In this document: in pieces, positions 8,392 to 17,463 of the stretch
Position numbering within the stretch: the first letter of the stretch is position 1
How the letters are laid out: every line of letters begins with the position of its first letter
Assembly (NCBI GenBank): GCA_023259055.1
Contig: JAHFQZ010000005.1
Location: forward strand, 186,001-250,000
DNA length: 64,000 nucleotides
DNA from: Nitrosomonadales bacterium
GTDB taxonomy: Bacteria; Pseudomonadota; Gammaproteobacteria; Burkholderiales; Gallionellaceae
Direction of reading: 5' to 3'
Program-made: the position numbers and the translations under genes
The notes under the pieces: model-generated
Told to the model about the DNA's origin: nothing
Databases searched by the model: none
Seen by the model: only the letters and a program-made list of their open reading frames with translations

Positions 8392-10950
8392 CTAGATTTT
8401 TTCCAATAGTTCATTGATAAAGAAACTGGTTTCATCAGGGGTGGCGAGTATCTCACCGCTTATCCAGAACACGTCCTCGGCGCGACTGCCCAGCGTGTTG
8501 ATCTTGGCGCGGTGCAGGCGAATTTTGTGCGTGTCCATGATCAGCGCAATGCGCGCCAGCAGGCCGGGCCGGTCTCCTGTAACCAGCGACATCACAAACA
8601 TCTCCTTGTTGTCCGGTTTGATCTCGACCTCAGTGGCGATGGGGAAGTGCTTGAGTTGCCGGTTGACCCGACCCGATGCGGCGAGCGTAATCGGTTTGGC
8701 TTGAGCAATTTGCTGCGCCAACTCGAATTCAATATAGGTCATGATGTCGCGATAGGCAGTGTCGCTACGCGTGGCTTCCATGATCTGAAAGCTGTCCAGC
8801 GCGTAGCCGTGCCGCGTGGTGTGGATCTTGGCCTCAACGATGGTGTAATTCATTCGTGCGATGAAATTACAGATGCGTGCAAACAATCCGCGCTGATCGG
8901 GGCAGTACACCATTACCTGCAAACCTTCACCGGCATGGCTTAAGCGCGTCTTCACGATGGGTGTTGAGGAATTCACCTTGTATGCCAGCAAGCGGGTATG
9001 CCAGGCAATTTCCTGCGCCTCGTGATCCAGAAAATAACTGTCGTCGAGCTGCGCCCATAGCAATTGATAGGAGTCTGGTGACATTGCATTCAGGTTAAGC
9101 TCGGTGGTGGCGCGTTTGCGGATGTCATCAAGGTAATTTGTGGATTTGCCGTCACTCATGTAGCGGCGCGTCTGATGGAACAAGTCTTCCATCAATTTGG
9201 CTTTCCACGCATTCCAGATTTTCGGGCTGGTACCGCGCACATCTGCCACGGTCAACAGATAGAGTGCGACCAGATAGCGGTCATTCTTGATTTTGCCGGC
9301 GAAACTTGCGATTACCTCGGGGTTGGACAAGTCCTGTTTCTGTGCAGTGCTGGACAGTGTCAGGTGGTGTTCTACCAGCCACACAATCAGGTCGCTGTCA
9401 TCCCGGCTGATCTGATGTTGAACGCAAAACGCGCGCGCATCTTTCTTGCCAAGTTGCGAGTGGTCGCCGCCGCGCCCTTTAGCGATATCGTGGAACAAGC
9501 CGGCGATATATAGCACTTCCGGGCGGGCGAATTCGCTCAGCAATTTGCTGCACAGCGGGTTTTCGTGCGCATATTCCGGTTCGGCAAAACGGCGCAGGTT
9601 GCGCACCACCATCAGGATGTGCTCATCCACCGTGTAGACATGAAACAGGTCATGCTGCATCTGCCCGACGATGTGCCCGAAAGCGGGGATATAACGGCCA
9701 AGGATTCCATACTGGTTCATGCGTCGCAGCGCATGGAGGACTCCGTGCGGCTGACGCAGAATTTCCATGAAGAGTTCACGGTTGCGCGGATTGCGGCGAA
9801 ATGCCGCATTGACCAGATGTTGCGCGCGCCACAGCGCGCGCAGCGTCGTGGCGCTGAGGTCGGTCAGTTCGCCATGTTGTTCCATTAACAGGAATAGTTC
9901 GAAGATCGCTTCGGGTGTGTGTTCGAATAATTGTTCATCGCGGATTTCCAGCAAGGTGCCGATGGTTATGAATCTTTCGTTCAGCACGTAACGGGCGGGT
10001 GTCTCGCGAAACAGGTAGCTATGCAGGCTTTGCAACAGGATGGTGTTGAACTGGCGAATAGCAAGTCGGGTGCGGTAGTAGCGTTGCATCAAATGCTCGC
10101 TGGCGCGGCGGTTGGCAGAGGCAGCGATGCCCATTTGTTCCGCAAGCGGTGTTTGAAAATCGAACAGCAAACGGTCTTCGTGTCGCTTGGCGAGGTAATG
10201 CAAACGGATGCGCAATGTCGCCAACAGCGCGCTGTGACGCGCAACTTGTCGCGCCTCGGCAGTTGTGAGCAGCCCGATTTGCGCGAGTTCACTCCAGTGC
10301 GTTCCGAGGCCAGCCGCACGTGCGATCCAGGTGACGGCCTGCAAATCACGCAGGCCACCCGGGCTTTCCTTCAGATTTGGTTCAAGATTGTAATCGGCTT
10401 CCGCGTAGCGCGCGTGGCGTCGCTGCTGCTCATGCAGCTTGGCAAAATAAAAGGCGCGCAGGTCAAGGTGCTGTTGAACGCTATCGCACAATTCATTGAA
10501 CAATTCTTTATTGCCGCAGAGCAGGCGCGCTTCAAGAAGGTTGGTTTGCACGGTGACGTCAGCGGACTCCTTCATGCATTGCTCAACGGTGCGGGTGCTG
10601 TGGCCGACTTCAAGCCCGATATCCCATAACACCCCAATTAGCTGATGCAATTGTTGTTGCAATGCATCATCCGGTTCAGCATCCAGCAGGATCAGCAGAT
10701 CGATATCCGATTTTGGATATAGTTTTTTGCGCCCATAGCCGCCTACCGCCGCCAATGCGATGCGGTCAGGTATGGCGAGTTGCCGCCAGACGCGGCGCAG
10801 GTATTTGTCTATCAACCGGCTGTGTGCTTCGAGCAATCGAGCTGCATTGCCATGTTGCAGATAGCCCTGTTCGAGGGCTGAGCGATCATCGCGCAAAGAC
10901 TCGCGCAATGCGGCGATTGAACTATGGGTTTGGCGGGGGAGGGCAGCCAT
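8392..10950 (-). CDS. glnD: [Protein-PII] uridylyltransferase GlnD
   Basis: GlnD uridylylates and deuridylylates the PII signal proteins in response to glutamine. The 852 residues show the nucleotidyltransferase motif (AAVGGYGRKKLYPKSDIDLLIL, about 66-87), an HD hydrolase domain (LFHDIAKGRGGDHS, about 485) and two C-terminal ACT domains (GLFARICNFIARM and PGLLARIALIMDT) that sense glutamine. The start overlaps the end of map by 29 bp, so the two are translated from one message. The start codon context MAALPRQTHSS is the first in-frame ATG. No PII gene is in the window. Confidence 0.97.
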   Translation of the reverse strand: MAALPRQTHSSIAALRESLRDDRSALEQGYLQHGNAARLLEAHSRLIDKYLRRVWRQLAIPDRIALAAVGGYGRKKLYPKSDIDLLILLDAEPDDALQQQLHQLIGVLWDIGLEVGHSTRTVEQCMKESADVTVQTNLLEARLLCGNKELFNELCDSVQQHLDLRAFYFAKLHEQQRRHARYAEADYNLEPNLKESPGGLRDLQAVTWIARAAGLGTHWSELAQIGLLTTAEARQVARHSALLATLRIRLHYLAKRHEDRLLFDFQTPLAEQMGIAASANRRASEHLMQRYYRTRLAIRQFNTILLQSLHSYLFRETPARYVLNERFITIGTLLEIRDEQLFEHTPEAIFELFLLMEQHGELTDLSATTLRALWRAQHLVNAAFRRNPRNRELFMEILRQPHGVLHALRRMNQYGILGRYIPAFGHIVGQMQHDLFHVYTVDEHILMVVRNLRRFAEPEYAHENPLCSKLLSEFARPEVLYIAGLFHDIAKGRGGDHSQLGKKDARAFCVQHQISRDDSDLIVWLVEHHLTLSSTAQKQDLSNPEVIASFAGKIKNDRYLVALYLLTVADVRGTSPKIWNAWKAKLMEDLFHQTRRYMSDGKSTNYLDDIRKRATTELNLNAMSPDSYQLLWAQLDDSYFLDHEAQEIAWHTRLLAYKVNSSTPIVKTRLSHAGEGLQVMVYCPDQRGLFARICNFIARMNYTIVEAKIHTTRHGYALDSFQIMEATRSDTAYRDIMTYIEFELAQQIAQAKPITLAASGRVNRQLKHFPIATEVEIKPDNKEMFVMSLVTGDRPGLLARIALIMDTHKIRLHRAKINTLGSRAEDVFWISGEILATPDETSFFINELLEKI

Positions 10951-11716
10951 CGGAAACGGTCAGCACTTCAAAGCCGGTGTCGGTGACGAGTATGGTGTGC
11001 TCATATTGCGCCGACAGGCTGTGATCTTTTGTAACCACGGTCCATCCATCGCCGAGTTGTTTGATGGCAGCCTTGCCTGCATTGATCATCGGTTCGATAG
11101 TAAAAATCATACCGGCCTCTAGTTTCAGTCCGGTTTTCGGGCGGCCGTAATGTAACACCTGCGGCTCTTCATGAAATCGCTTGCCAATACCATGCCCACA
11201 GAATTCGCGCACCACACTGAAGCCCAGCGGCTCGACGAAGCTCTGGATTGCATGGCCGATATCGCCAAGATATGCTCCCGGCTTGACTGCGTGTATGCCG
11301 CGCCATAGCGACTGATAGGTGATTTCGCACAGGCGCCTTGCCTGAATCGACGGTTCTCCGACATAAAACATTCGGCTGCTGTCGCCGTGGTAATCGTCCT
11401 TGATAACAGTGATATCCAGATTGACGATGTCGCCGTTCTTGAGCGCTTTATCGCTTGGCACGCCATGGCATACCTGATGATTGATCGAGGTGCAAATCGA
11501 CTTTGGGTAAGGCGTGTGCCCCTGAGGCGCGTAATCGAGCGGGGCGGGAATACCATGTTGAACATTGACGATGAAGTTGTGACACAGCTTGTCCAACTCG
11601 TTGGTCGTCACGCCTGCTTTGACAAACGGGGTGATGTAATCAAGCACTTCTCCGGTCAAACGGCCTGCTACACGCATTTTTTCGATTTCTTGCGGGGTTT
11701 TTATGGGAACGGACAT
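10922..11716 (-). CDS. map: Type I methionine aminopeptidase
   Basis: Removes the initiator methionine from nascent proteins. The 264 residues carry the five metal ligands in the usual contexts: ICTSINHQVCHGVPSDK with the substrate-side His, NLDITVIKDDYHGDSSRMF (two Asp), FCGHGIGKRFHEEP (His), FTIEPMI (Glu) and QYEHTILVT (Glu). It is the first gene of the map-glnD unit. The usual betaproteobacterial neighbours rpsB and tsf are not next to it in this window, since the gene upstream side (11717-11917) runs into the convergent end of the porin gene's terminator region. Confidence 0.97.
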   Translation of the reverse strand: MSVPIKTPQEIEKMRVAGRLTGEVLDYITPFVKAGVTTNELDKLCHNFIVNVQHGIPAPLDYAPQGHTPYPKSICTSINHQVCHGVPSDKALKNGDIVNLDITVIKDDYHGDSSRMFYVGEPSIQARRLCEITYQSLWRGIHAVKPGAYLGDIGHAIQSFVEPLGFSVVREFCGHGIGKRFHEEPQVLHYGRPKTGLKLEAGMIFTIEPMINAGKAAIKQLGDGWTVVTKDHSLSAQYEHTILVTDTGFEVLTVSDGCPPPPNP

Positions 11717-11862
11717 GGATCTTGAGCGGCTTTAAAGATAGCTGAGAATAACACGCGATTCCGGCTGGCGACAATCGTGATGAATAACCAATCAAGTCAA
11801 TTGCAAGGAGTCGTTCTTGAATTCCCTGACAGTGATTGAATTCGCAGGTGCTGCAAAGATTC

Positions 11863-11893
11863 GGGGTCGTCGGGCATTAAGCCCGACGACCCC
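11863..11893 (-). terminator. Strong hairpin terminator of the cytochrome/porin operon
   Basis: Perfect 13-bp stem GGGGTCGTCGGGC (11863-11875) / GCCCGACGACCCC (11881-11893) with loop ATTAA, 25 bp beyond the porin stop codon. The T-run on the minus strand is weak, so it may act mainly as a 3' stabilising hairpin. The remaining part of 11717-11917 shows no gene; it must hold the map promoter. Confidence 0.75.
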
Positions 11894-11917
11894 GTCAATT
11901 ATGTTACAACGACCTCT

Positions 11918-14071
11918 TTAGAAATCCCAGCGCAGGCCTCCCGATAAGAAGTAGCGGGTTGTCTTGGTGGTCTGCAGTGTACCATTGAACTTATTGAGTT
12001 CAATGCCCCCATCTATATCAAAATAGAACTGCTCTTTGATGCGATAAGCGCCGCGTACCATGGGCGAAGTACGTGTTGTCGTACCGCCAAATTGATCTTT
12101 TGAACGATAAAATTGCAGGGAGGTATCCATCGTCCAGCCGTTTTTGTGCATAGTATGGTTGTAAAGATAGATGGAATGGCCATTCACCGTGCTGCTGGTG
12201 CTGAGGGTGATACTGCCAGACCAGATATCTCCCTCCTTGTAGAGGCCGCTACCGATAAGCTGACCAGTCACGCTCTTTTCCGTTCCGCGGCTAGGTGTAG
12301 CTGGGAGGATACCCTCAAGCGCAGTTGTTCCGCTGGCTGGCATGCCAGACGTGTTTGTCAGTCGGAAATCTCCGCCCGCCTGCCATTTTTCGCGAAGTGG
12401 AACAGTGATGCCGATTTGCCCCATATTGGAAGTAGCAGTACGCGCCAACGCCAATTCACGCAAGCTGCTGACAGACATGGTTTGCAGTAGCGCGTTGAGG
12501 GTCGATGTACTCGCGCCATTCAAGGCGTTGCGTATGCTCAACGAAGGGGTTTTGCGGTGATCCACCATGAAGTTCATTGTCCCGCCGAGGGCGCCGACTG
12601 TCCCCATGAGTTGCGCAGCGTTCATCTTCTTGAAGTAGGTGTCATAATCCAGTAAGGCATAAGCGGTCTTCTTGTCTTCGAAATAACGCCACTCCGTGCC
12701 CACTGCACGCCGGTCAGTCGTGCTTCCAAAGGTCTGATTGATGCCGTATAACGAAAAAGCACCCTTATCCACACTTGCTCCCGTGAACTGGGGTTCGCTG
12801 CCTTGAGAATAATCCGCCAATGATCCAACGACGCCATTTACCCGTAAATTTTGCGCATCGCCATAAGAGCCGAAAACGCCATCGAAACGACCTAGTACGC
12901 CGCCACCGGTAGCAGACTGACGGCCCATACGTAGCATGTAGTCCTGCTTGCGGTTCTTCATTTCACCGTAGGCAGCATTCACCCGGTTCAGGCTGCGCTG
13001 GTTAGCCAGGAAATTCCTTGTGTTCACATCGCGGAACACAAAGCGGTTGTCATATTCATCGCTTACATAACGTTCGGATGCATCCACACTGGTGATGAGC
13101 ATGGATTGGTCTGTGAGTGAAGTAGACAAAGTTTCAGGAGCGTTATTGAAAGTTTGTGTCGAATTAATTTTGGATTTTCCAAAGTAATAACGCGAGGAAA
13201 CGCTTCCATAAGATATCAAGCGAGCGGCCCTTTTTTTCTCTTCGCTCGTCGTAGCGACTTCTCCTGTTCCCTTTGTCAGTCCGGCCAGGCGCTGTGCCAC
13301 ATGTGCAGCACCTTCACCTTCCGGATATAGTCGCAGATACAATTCATATTCGATCCTGGCCTTGTCGATTTGCATGGCACGTTCGCGGGCCACACCGATC
13401 CATTCCTGCCCATCCTGGGTGTAATCGTTGGGCGGCAACAGCAGTAGTTTGTTGAATGCATCCACCGCAGCCTCATTGTTTTTGGCTGCCAGTGCGTCAC
13501 GCCCCTGAACCATCAAGTCACGAGCCTGCTTGCTGGTCTCGGCAATGGCTGCAGCTTCAGCAGTAAGGGTTCCAGCAGGCGCGGGTGTTGGCTCAGGCTT
13601 AATCGTCGGCAGGAAAGGCAAGGGGCCTGTGCTTACCGGCCTCTTTTCAGGGCGGATGGTAATCAACAGGCTGCGGTTGTCCTTGCCCGGCGTAACGCTG
13701 TATTCCGCTTCGCGTGCAAACTCGATCACCAATTTCGGTTTGGTCTGCTGATCACGCGTAGTCACCGTGAAGCTGGGGATGAGACCCGAAGGAGGCGATT
13801 TGCGTACTTCATCGTCTACCCAGGGCTCGGTGCTCGTCGCACCCTGCACACGGTCGTAATAGATTTCCAGCGTCTTGCCGTGACTCTCCGGAAAATGCCG
13901 CAAATATTGCACCGGTCCGGTTAGCCTGATGGTGGCGACGACTCCCTGGTTCTGAAACTCGAGGCTCACGTCATCCAAAGGCTGCGCCGTCGCGATACCA
14001 CAGCTCATTCCCGCCAGTAGAGGTAATGATGAAATTAAGCGCTTCATACCTGAAGCTAGTTTGATTGACAT
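11918..14071 (-). CDS. Outer-membrane porin of the electron-transfer cluster (AMIN-like/TPR N-terminus, beta-barrel)
   Basis: About 717 residues from the start at 14071, which has a good GGAG eight bases upstream and gives a signal peptide (MKRLISSLPLLAGMSCGIATA within the first 30 residues). After it come an AMIN-like beta segment (about 35-155, VSLEFQNQGVVATIRLTG), a Pro-rich linker, one or two TPR-like helices (about 185-265), and a long region of alternating residues ending in F (SGGLRWDF), the signature of an outer-membrane barrel closed by BamA. Lying downstream of two multiheme cytochromes, it is the expected sheath that lets a cytochrome pass electrons through the outer membrane, as in MtrB/PioB-type systems, although it shows no obvious similarity to MtrB by eye. 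The fused periplasmic N-terminal domains are unusual and may dock the periplasmic cytochrome. Confidence 0.8.
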   Translation of the reverse strand: MSIKLASGMKRLISSLPLLAGMSCGIATAQPLDDVSLEFQNQGVVATIRLTGPVQYLRHFPESHGKTLEIYYDRVQGATSTEPWVDDEVRKSPPSGLIPSFTVTTRDQQTKPKLVIEFAREAEYSVTPGKDNRSLLITIRPEKRPVSTGPLPFLPTIKPEPTPAPAGTLTAEAAAIAETSKQARDLMVQGRDALAAKNNEAAVDAFNKLLLLPPNDYTQDGQEWIGVARERAMQIDKARIEYELYLRLYPEGEGAAHVAQRLAGLTKGTGEVATTSEEKKRAARLISYGSVSSRYYFGKSKINSTQTFNNAPETLSTSLTDQSMLITSVDASERYVSDEYDNRFVFRDVNTRNFLANQRSLNRVNAAYGEMKNRKQDYMLRMGRQSATGGGVLGRFDGVFGSYGDAQNLRVNGVVGSLADYSQGSEPQFTGASVDKGAFSLYGINQTFGSTTDRRAVGTEWRYFEDKKTAYALLDYDTYFKKMNAAQLMGTVGALGGTMNFMVDHRKTPSLSIRNALNGASTSTLNALLQTMSVSSLRELALARTATSNMGQIGITVPLREKWQAGGDFRLTNTSGMPASGTTALEGILPATPSRGTEKSVTGQLIGSGLYKEGDIWSGSITLSTSSTVNGHSIYLYNHTMHKNGWTMDTSLQFYRSKDQFGGTTTRTSPMVRGAYRIKEQFYFDIDGGIELNKFNGTLQTTKTTRYFLSGGLRWDF

Positions 14072-14162
14072 TCTTTTACTCCGAGACGATTTGTTAATAT
14101 TTTCGATAACCACATAAAATGGCCGCACAAACTTCCGCTGCACGGCCAATTACTTCACTCTC

Positions 14163-15206
14163 TTAAGGGTGATTCCAACTGCTGTATTGCAACGCATGAC
14201 ATGAAATGCAGTCTTGTGCGGTGGTAGAGCCCTTATGGTTTCCTAATGGTTTCTTTCCCGTTACTCCAAGATACGATGTGGAATTGCTGTCATGACAAGT
14301 CTTGCAAGGTGGAGAAAGATAAGCATGCAAAGCAGCATCCCTCTTTGTTACCCCAGTTCCGATGTGGCAGCTTGAGCACAATTCAGAAGGATTGGTGTAA
14401 GGAATGTGATTAGCAGGCTTAGCACCCAGCGCACCGAGGAAAGTGATTGTAGATAAATGGCACTGATTGCATTCAGTTGGCCAGCCAGGGAAGCCCGCAT
14501 GGTCTGCGCGCGGCCCCGTCGCAAGCAAACCATTGTGGCAACTCGAACATGCGGCTCCCGTGTTGTGCTTGAACCGGGCCGGAAACCAGCCGGAGAAAAC
14601 ATGGCAATCGTCACATTGGTTCATACCCTTGATGGAAGCTGGAGTATGGCTCGCCGGTTTGCTAATCGAGCTTTGACCTCCAGGCACGTGGCAATTCGTA
14701 CAAGTTCCGGGTGCAACGCCATTGTGATTCCAGCTCGCCGGAAAAAATGCGCTGGATCGATGGCAATGATCACATGAATCAGTGGCCTTCTTTCCGATGT
14801 TGTGGCTATTGGGTCTCCCTGATGCGATTCTTCCGTTATGGCAGGTGGTGCAATCGCCCGGCCTGGCCGAACTGTGGTTGTATCGCGCTCCGAGAAAAGT
14901 TGCAGTGTTGAAGTGGCAGCTTTCGCACGGTCCGTCGGTCACTAAGTGGCTGGTGGATTTAGGTGTTGCCACAACTCTCTTGCCGAGCGCATGGCAGCCG
15001 TCGCAGTTCTTCGGCGTACCCTTGAATATGCCGCCCACGTGACAGGTCTCGCAAGCTGCTGTAGCGTGTCCGCCGGAAAGTGGGAAGCCGGTGGTCGCAT
15101 GGTTGAAATCGCGCCCGCCCAATTGGGTTTCGGCCACGGCCTGCAAAGAAGCAATGGTTAGCGCTATGGCAAGCAAGCTGCCTAATACTCGTCCTAGTCG
15201 TTTCAT
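14163..15206 (-). CDS. Periplasmic 12-heme c-type cytochrome
   Basis: 347 residues with a clear Sec signal peptide (MKRLGRVLGSLLAIALTIASLQAVA) and AAGGGAG ribosome site. Twelve CXXCH motifs are counted (CETCH, CDGCH, CESCH, CTTCH, CDHCH, CTNCH, CDDCH, CSSCH, CNQCH, CSSCH, CKTCH, CISCH), roughly one per 27 residues, with additional His in conserved positions (NHS, NHNG, KHN, ADHAG) likely to be distal ligands. No lipobox is seen. Placed between the 27-heme cytochrome and the porin on the same strand; it is a candidate periplasmic electron carrier of the complex. Which of the two cytochromes is inside the barrel or outside the cell cannot be told from sequence alone. Confidence 0.92.
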   Translation of the reverse strand: MKRLGRVLGSLLAIALTIASLQAVAETQLGGRDFNHATTGFPLSGGHATAACETCHVGGIFKGTPKNCDGCHALGKRVVATPKSTSHLVTDGPCESCHFNTATFLGARYNHSSARPGDCTTCHNGRIASGRPNSHNIGKKATDSCDHCHRSSAFFPASWNHNGVAPGTCTNCHVPGGQSSISKPASHTPASIKGMNQCDDCHVFSGWFPARFKHNTGAACSSCHNGLLATGPRADHAGFPGWPTECNQCHLSTITFLGALGAKPANHIPYTNPSELCSSCHIGTGVTKRDAALHAYLSPPCKTCHDSNSTSYLGVTGKKPLGNHKGSTTAQDCISCHALQYSSWNHP

Positions 15207-15363
15207 GGTTCACTCCCTTGTAATAAATTTCATTCTGATCAACCTGCATCCCCGTGCATTTCCAACGGCTTCGCTGGGGTTGTTTGCCAGCTTAGCCAGA
15301 TGGCTAGTAGTCTTAATCAGCAATTTCATCAGGCGAATATGACAGATAAAATTTGCTTTAGTT

Positions 15364-17463
15364 CTATTTGCGCGGCGCAGCCGTACCCATCTTCACATGC
15401 TTCCAATCATTGCCGTCATGGCAACGATCACAGCGATCTCCAAAGTTGCCGTTGTGCACATCATCCCTGTCATGGCAGCTACCGCATGCAGTGGTTAGCA
15501 ACACTTTCTTCTCCATTGGTTTCTGGTGACAAGAATTGCATTTGCTGGCAACTTTCTTGTGTGGCCCATCCAGTTTGAAATTGGTCTTGCTGTGGTCGAA
15601 ATCCCACGCCTGCCAAGAACGTGCGGTATGGCAGGTTTGGCATTCCGTGCCCAAACGACGTTTGTGCGCATCGTCCTTCTCATGGCAACCGAAGCAGTCT
15701 TTGCTTGCATCCTTGAAGGTCGAAGCAGCATGGCATTTCTTGCAAGTCACCAATGCATGCCTGCCCAGCAGCGGGAATACCGACATGCGCTGATGGTCAA
15801 ATTTGGCTTTGGTCCACGATTCCTCTATGTGGCAGGACTCGCATTTTGGACCAAGCTGGTTCTTGTGTTTATCATCCTTACGGTGGCAGGAAATGCAGGC
15901 AGTCTCCAATTTCTGGCCATATAACTCTTTGTCAGGAAGATGGCATGACTTGCATTTGACCTGAACGTGCTTTTCCTTAAGCTGATATTTCGTGTCTCGC
16001 GTATGGTCGAATACCAGGGTTTTCCAGTCTTTTTCTGTATGGCAGGATTCGCACTTGATGCCATAGGTTCCCTTGTGTGCTTTCTCCTGGTCATTCTTGC
16101 GGTGGCAACTGACGCATGTTGATTCCATCTTCTGCCCGTACAACTGTTTGTCTGGGAGGTGGCATGACTTGCATTTGACCTGAACGTGTTTTTCCTTAAG
16201 CAGGTATTTCGTATCCCGCGTATGGTCGAACACCAGGGTTTTCCAGTCTTTTTCTGTATGGCAGGATTCGCACTTGGTGCCATAGGTTCCCTTGTGAGCT
16301 TTCTCCTGGTCATCCTTGCGGTGGCAACCGACGCACGTTGTCTCCAGTTTTTCCAGCACCTTCTTGCCTGCAGTTCCGGCTACGCCGCTCTTGTGGCAAG
16401 TGTCACACTTGGCATCGTGATGTTTGCCCTTTAGCGGGAATTTCGTTTCCTTGTCGTGATCGAAATTGGTAGTTTTCCAGCTCTTTTCCGAGTGACAACT
16501 CTCGCATTTTTCACCAAGCTTGCCTTGATGGCCTTTTTCCTTGTCATCCTTGCGATGGCAGGCCACGCACTTCGTCGATAGATTCTGTTTGTACAATGGC
16601 TTCGCAGGCAAATGGCAAGAGTCGCATTTCACCTGCAAGTGTTTGTCGCGAAGCACATATTTAGTATCTTTTTCGTGATTGAAGCGCAACTCTTTCCAGC
16701 CACGGTCGGTATGGCAGGTTTCGCACTTCTCTCCATAACGTCCCTTGTGTCCCTTGGCCTGGTCGTCCTTGCGATGGCAGGAATTGCAATCTTTCGCGGC
16801 ACCCTTGAAAGTCTTGTCAAGTTTGAGCGTATTGTCAAAATGGCATTTATCGCATTTAACGTCCGCGTGTTTTCCGCCGACCAACTTGAATTTGGCTTTT
16901 TCGTGGTCAAACGTGGATTTTTTCCAATCCTTTGCGTTATGGCAGCTGCCGCATTCAAGGCCAAGCTTGCCTTTATGAACATCATCCTTTTGATGGCATG
17001 ACTCGCATTTGGAAGGTGTTTCACGATACTTCAGCTTGGGTTTGTGGCATCCCTCGCATTTGGCCGTCTTGTGCTTATCTTCGAGAGCAAACCCAGTCTC
17101 GTCGTGCTTGAAACTCGTTTTGTCAAATACGACTATCTTGGCATTGCGCCCCTTGTGGTCGGTATGGCAGGTGCGGCACTCTTTATCATCATCTTTAAGG
17201 CGCCCGTGGTAGCCTTTGTGCGAGCGAACATCCGCCGCTGTTTCCTTGTGACAGTCCAGGCATAGGCCGGTCTGCGCCCCTTTATCGAAGCGTTTATGGC
17301 AGTTTTTGCACTCTTCCTCATACTTGGCATGGCCCTCGATCACCTTACCGGGCATAAGCGCGGTTTCGGCAGAGTCAGCCGCAGCCCAATGCGATGAAAG
17401 CATCAGGGCAACCAATATGAGAAAGCGAGGGAAATTAATACATAAAATTGACCGCAATAACAT
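15364..17463 (-). CDS. 27-heme c-type cytochrome (PCC3-type decaheme-plus cytochrome)
   Basis: 699 residues, signal peptide in the first 30 residues ([16 protein letters not shown]), then 27 CXXCH heme sites counted one by one. The protein is made of a repeated block: [17 protein letters not shown]...WK...FDH...., KCKSCHLP. Many FDH and KH elements are placed to give the sixth heme ligand, so most hemes are probably bis-His. It is strongly basic (Lys-rich). A 73-residue unit is tandemly duplicated with near identity (DNA 15881-16099 and 16100-16318). Start overlaps the end of the membrane-protein gene by 29 bp, so translation is coupled. In the PCC3 cluster known from Gallionellaceae, a cytochrome with more than 20 hemes is proposed to reach the cell surface for Fe(II) oxidation or other extracellular electron exchange. 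Confidence 0.93.
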   Translation of the reverse strand: MLLRSILCINFPRFLILVALMLSSHWAAADSAETALMPGKVIEGHAKYEEECKNCHKRFDKGAQTGLCLDCHKETAADVRSHKGYHGRLKDDDKECRTCHTDHKGRNAKIVVFDKTSFKHDETGFALEDKHKTAKCEGCHKPKLKYRETPSKCESCHQKDDVHKGKLGLECGSCHNAKDWKKSTFDHEKAKFKLVGGKHADVKCDKCHFDNTLKLDKTFKGAAKDCNSCHRKDDQAKGHKGRYGEKCETCHTDRGWKELRFNHEKDTKYVLRDKHLQVKCDSCHLPAKPLYKQNLSTKCVACHRKDDKEKGHQGKLGEKCESCHSEKSWKTTNFDHDKETKFPLKGKHHDAKCDTCHKSGVAGTAGKKVLEKLETTCVGCHRKDDQEKAHKGTYGTKCESCHTEKDWKTLVFDHTRDTKYLLKEKHVQVKCKSCHLPDKQLYGQKMESTCVSCHRKNDQEKAHKGTYGIKCESCHTEKDWKTLVFDHTRDTKYQLKEKHVQVKCKSCHLPDKELYGQKLETACISCHRKDDKHKNQLGPKCESCHIEESWTKAKFDHQRMSVFPLLGRHALVTCKKCHAASTFKDASKDCFGCHEKDDAHKRRLGTECQTCHTARSWQAWDFDHSKTNFKLDGPHKKVASKCNSCHQKPMEKKVLLTTACGSCHDRDDVHNGNFGDRCDRCHDGNDWKHVKMGTAAPRK
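15881..16318 (-). repeat. Two tandem 219-bp units inside the 27-heme cytochrome gene
   Basis: The sequence 15881-16099 recurs at 16100-16318 with an exact 219-bp offset and only scattered differences. A third, more diverged start of the unit follows at 16319. Each unit encodes 73 residues with three heme sites. The closeness of the copies points to a recent in-frame duplication. Confidence 0.85.

Noticed and set aside
15364..17463. Dense regular short repeats that could be taken for a CRISPR-like array
   Set aside because: They are the codons of CXXCH heme-binding motifs and surrounding repeats of one long protein; no fixed repeat/spacer structure and no cas genes.
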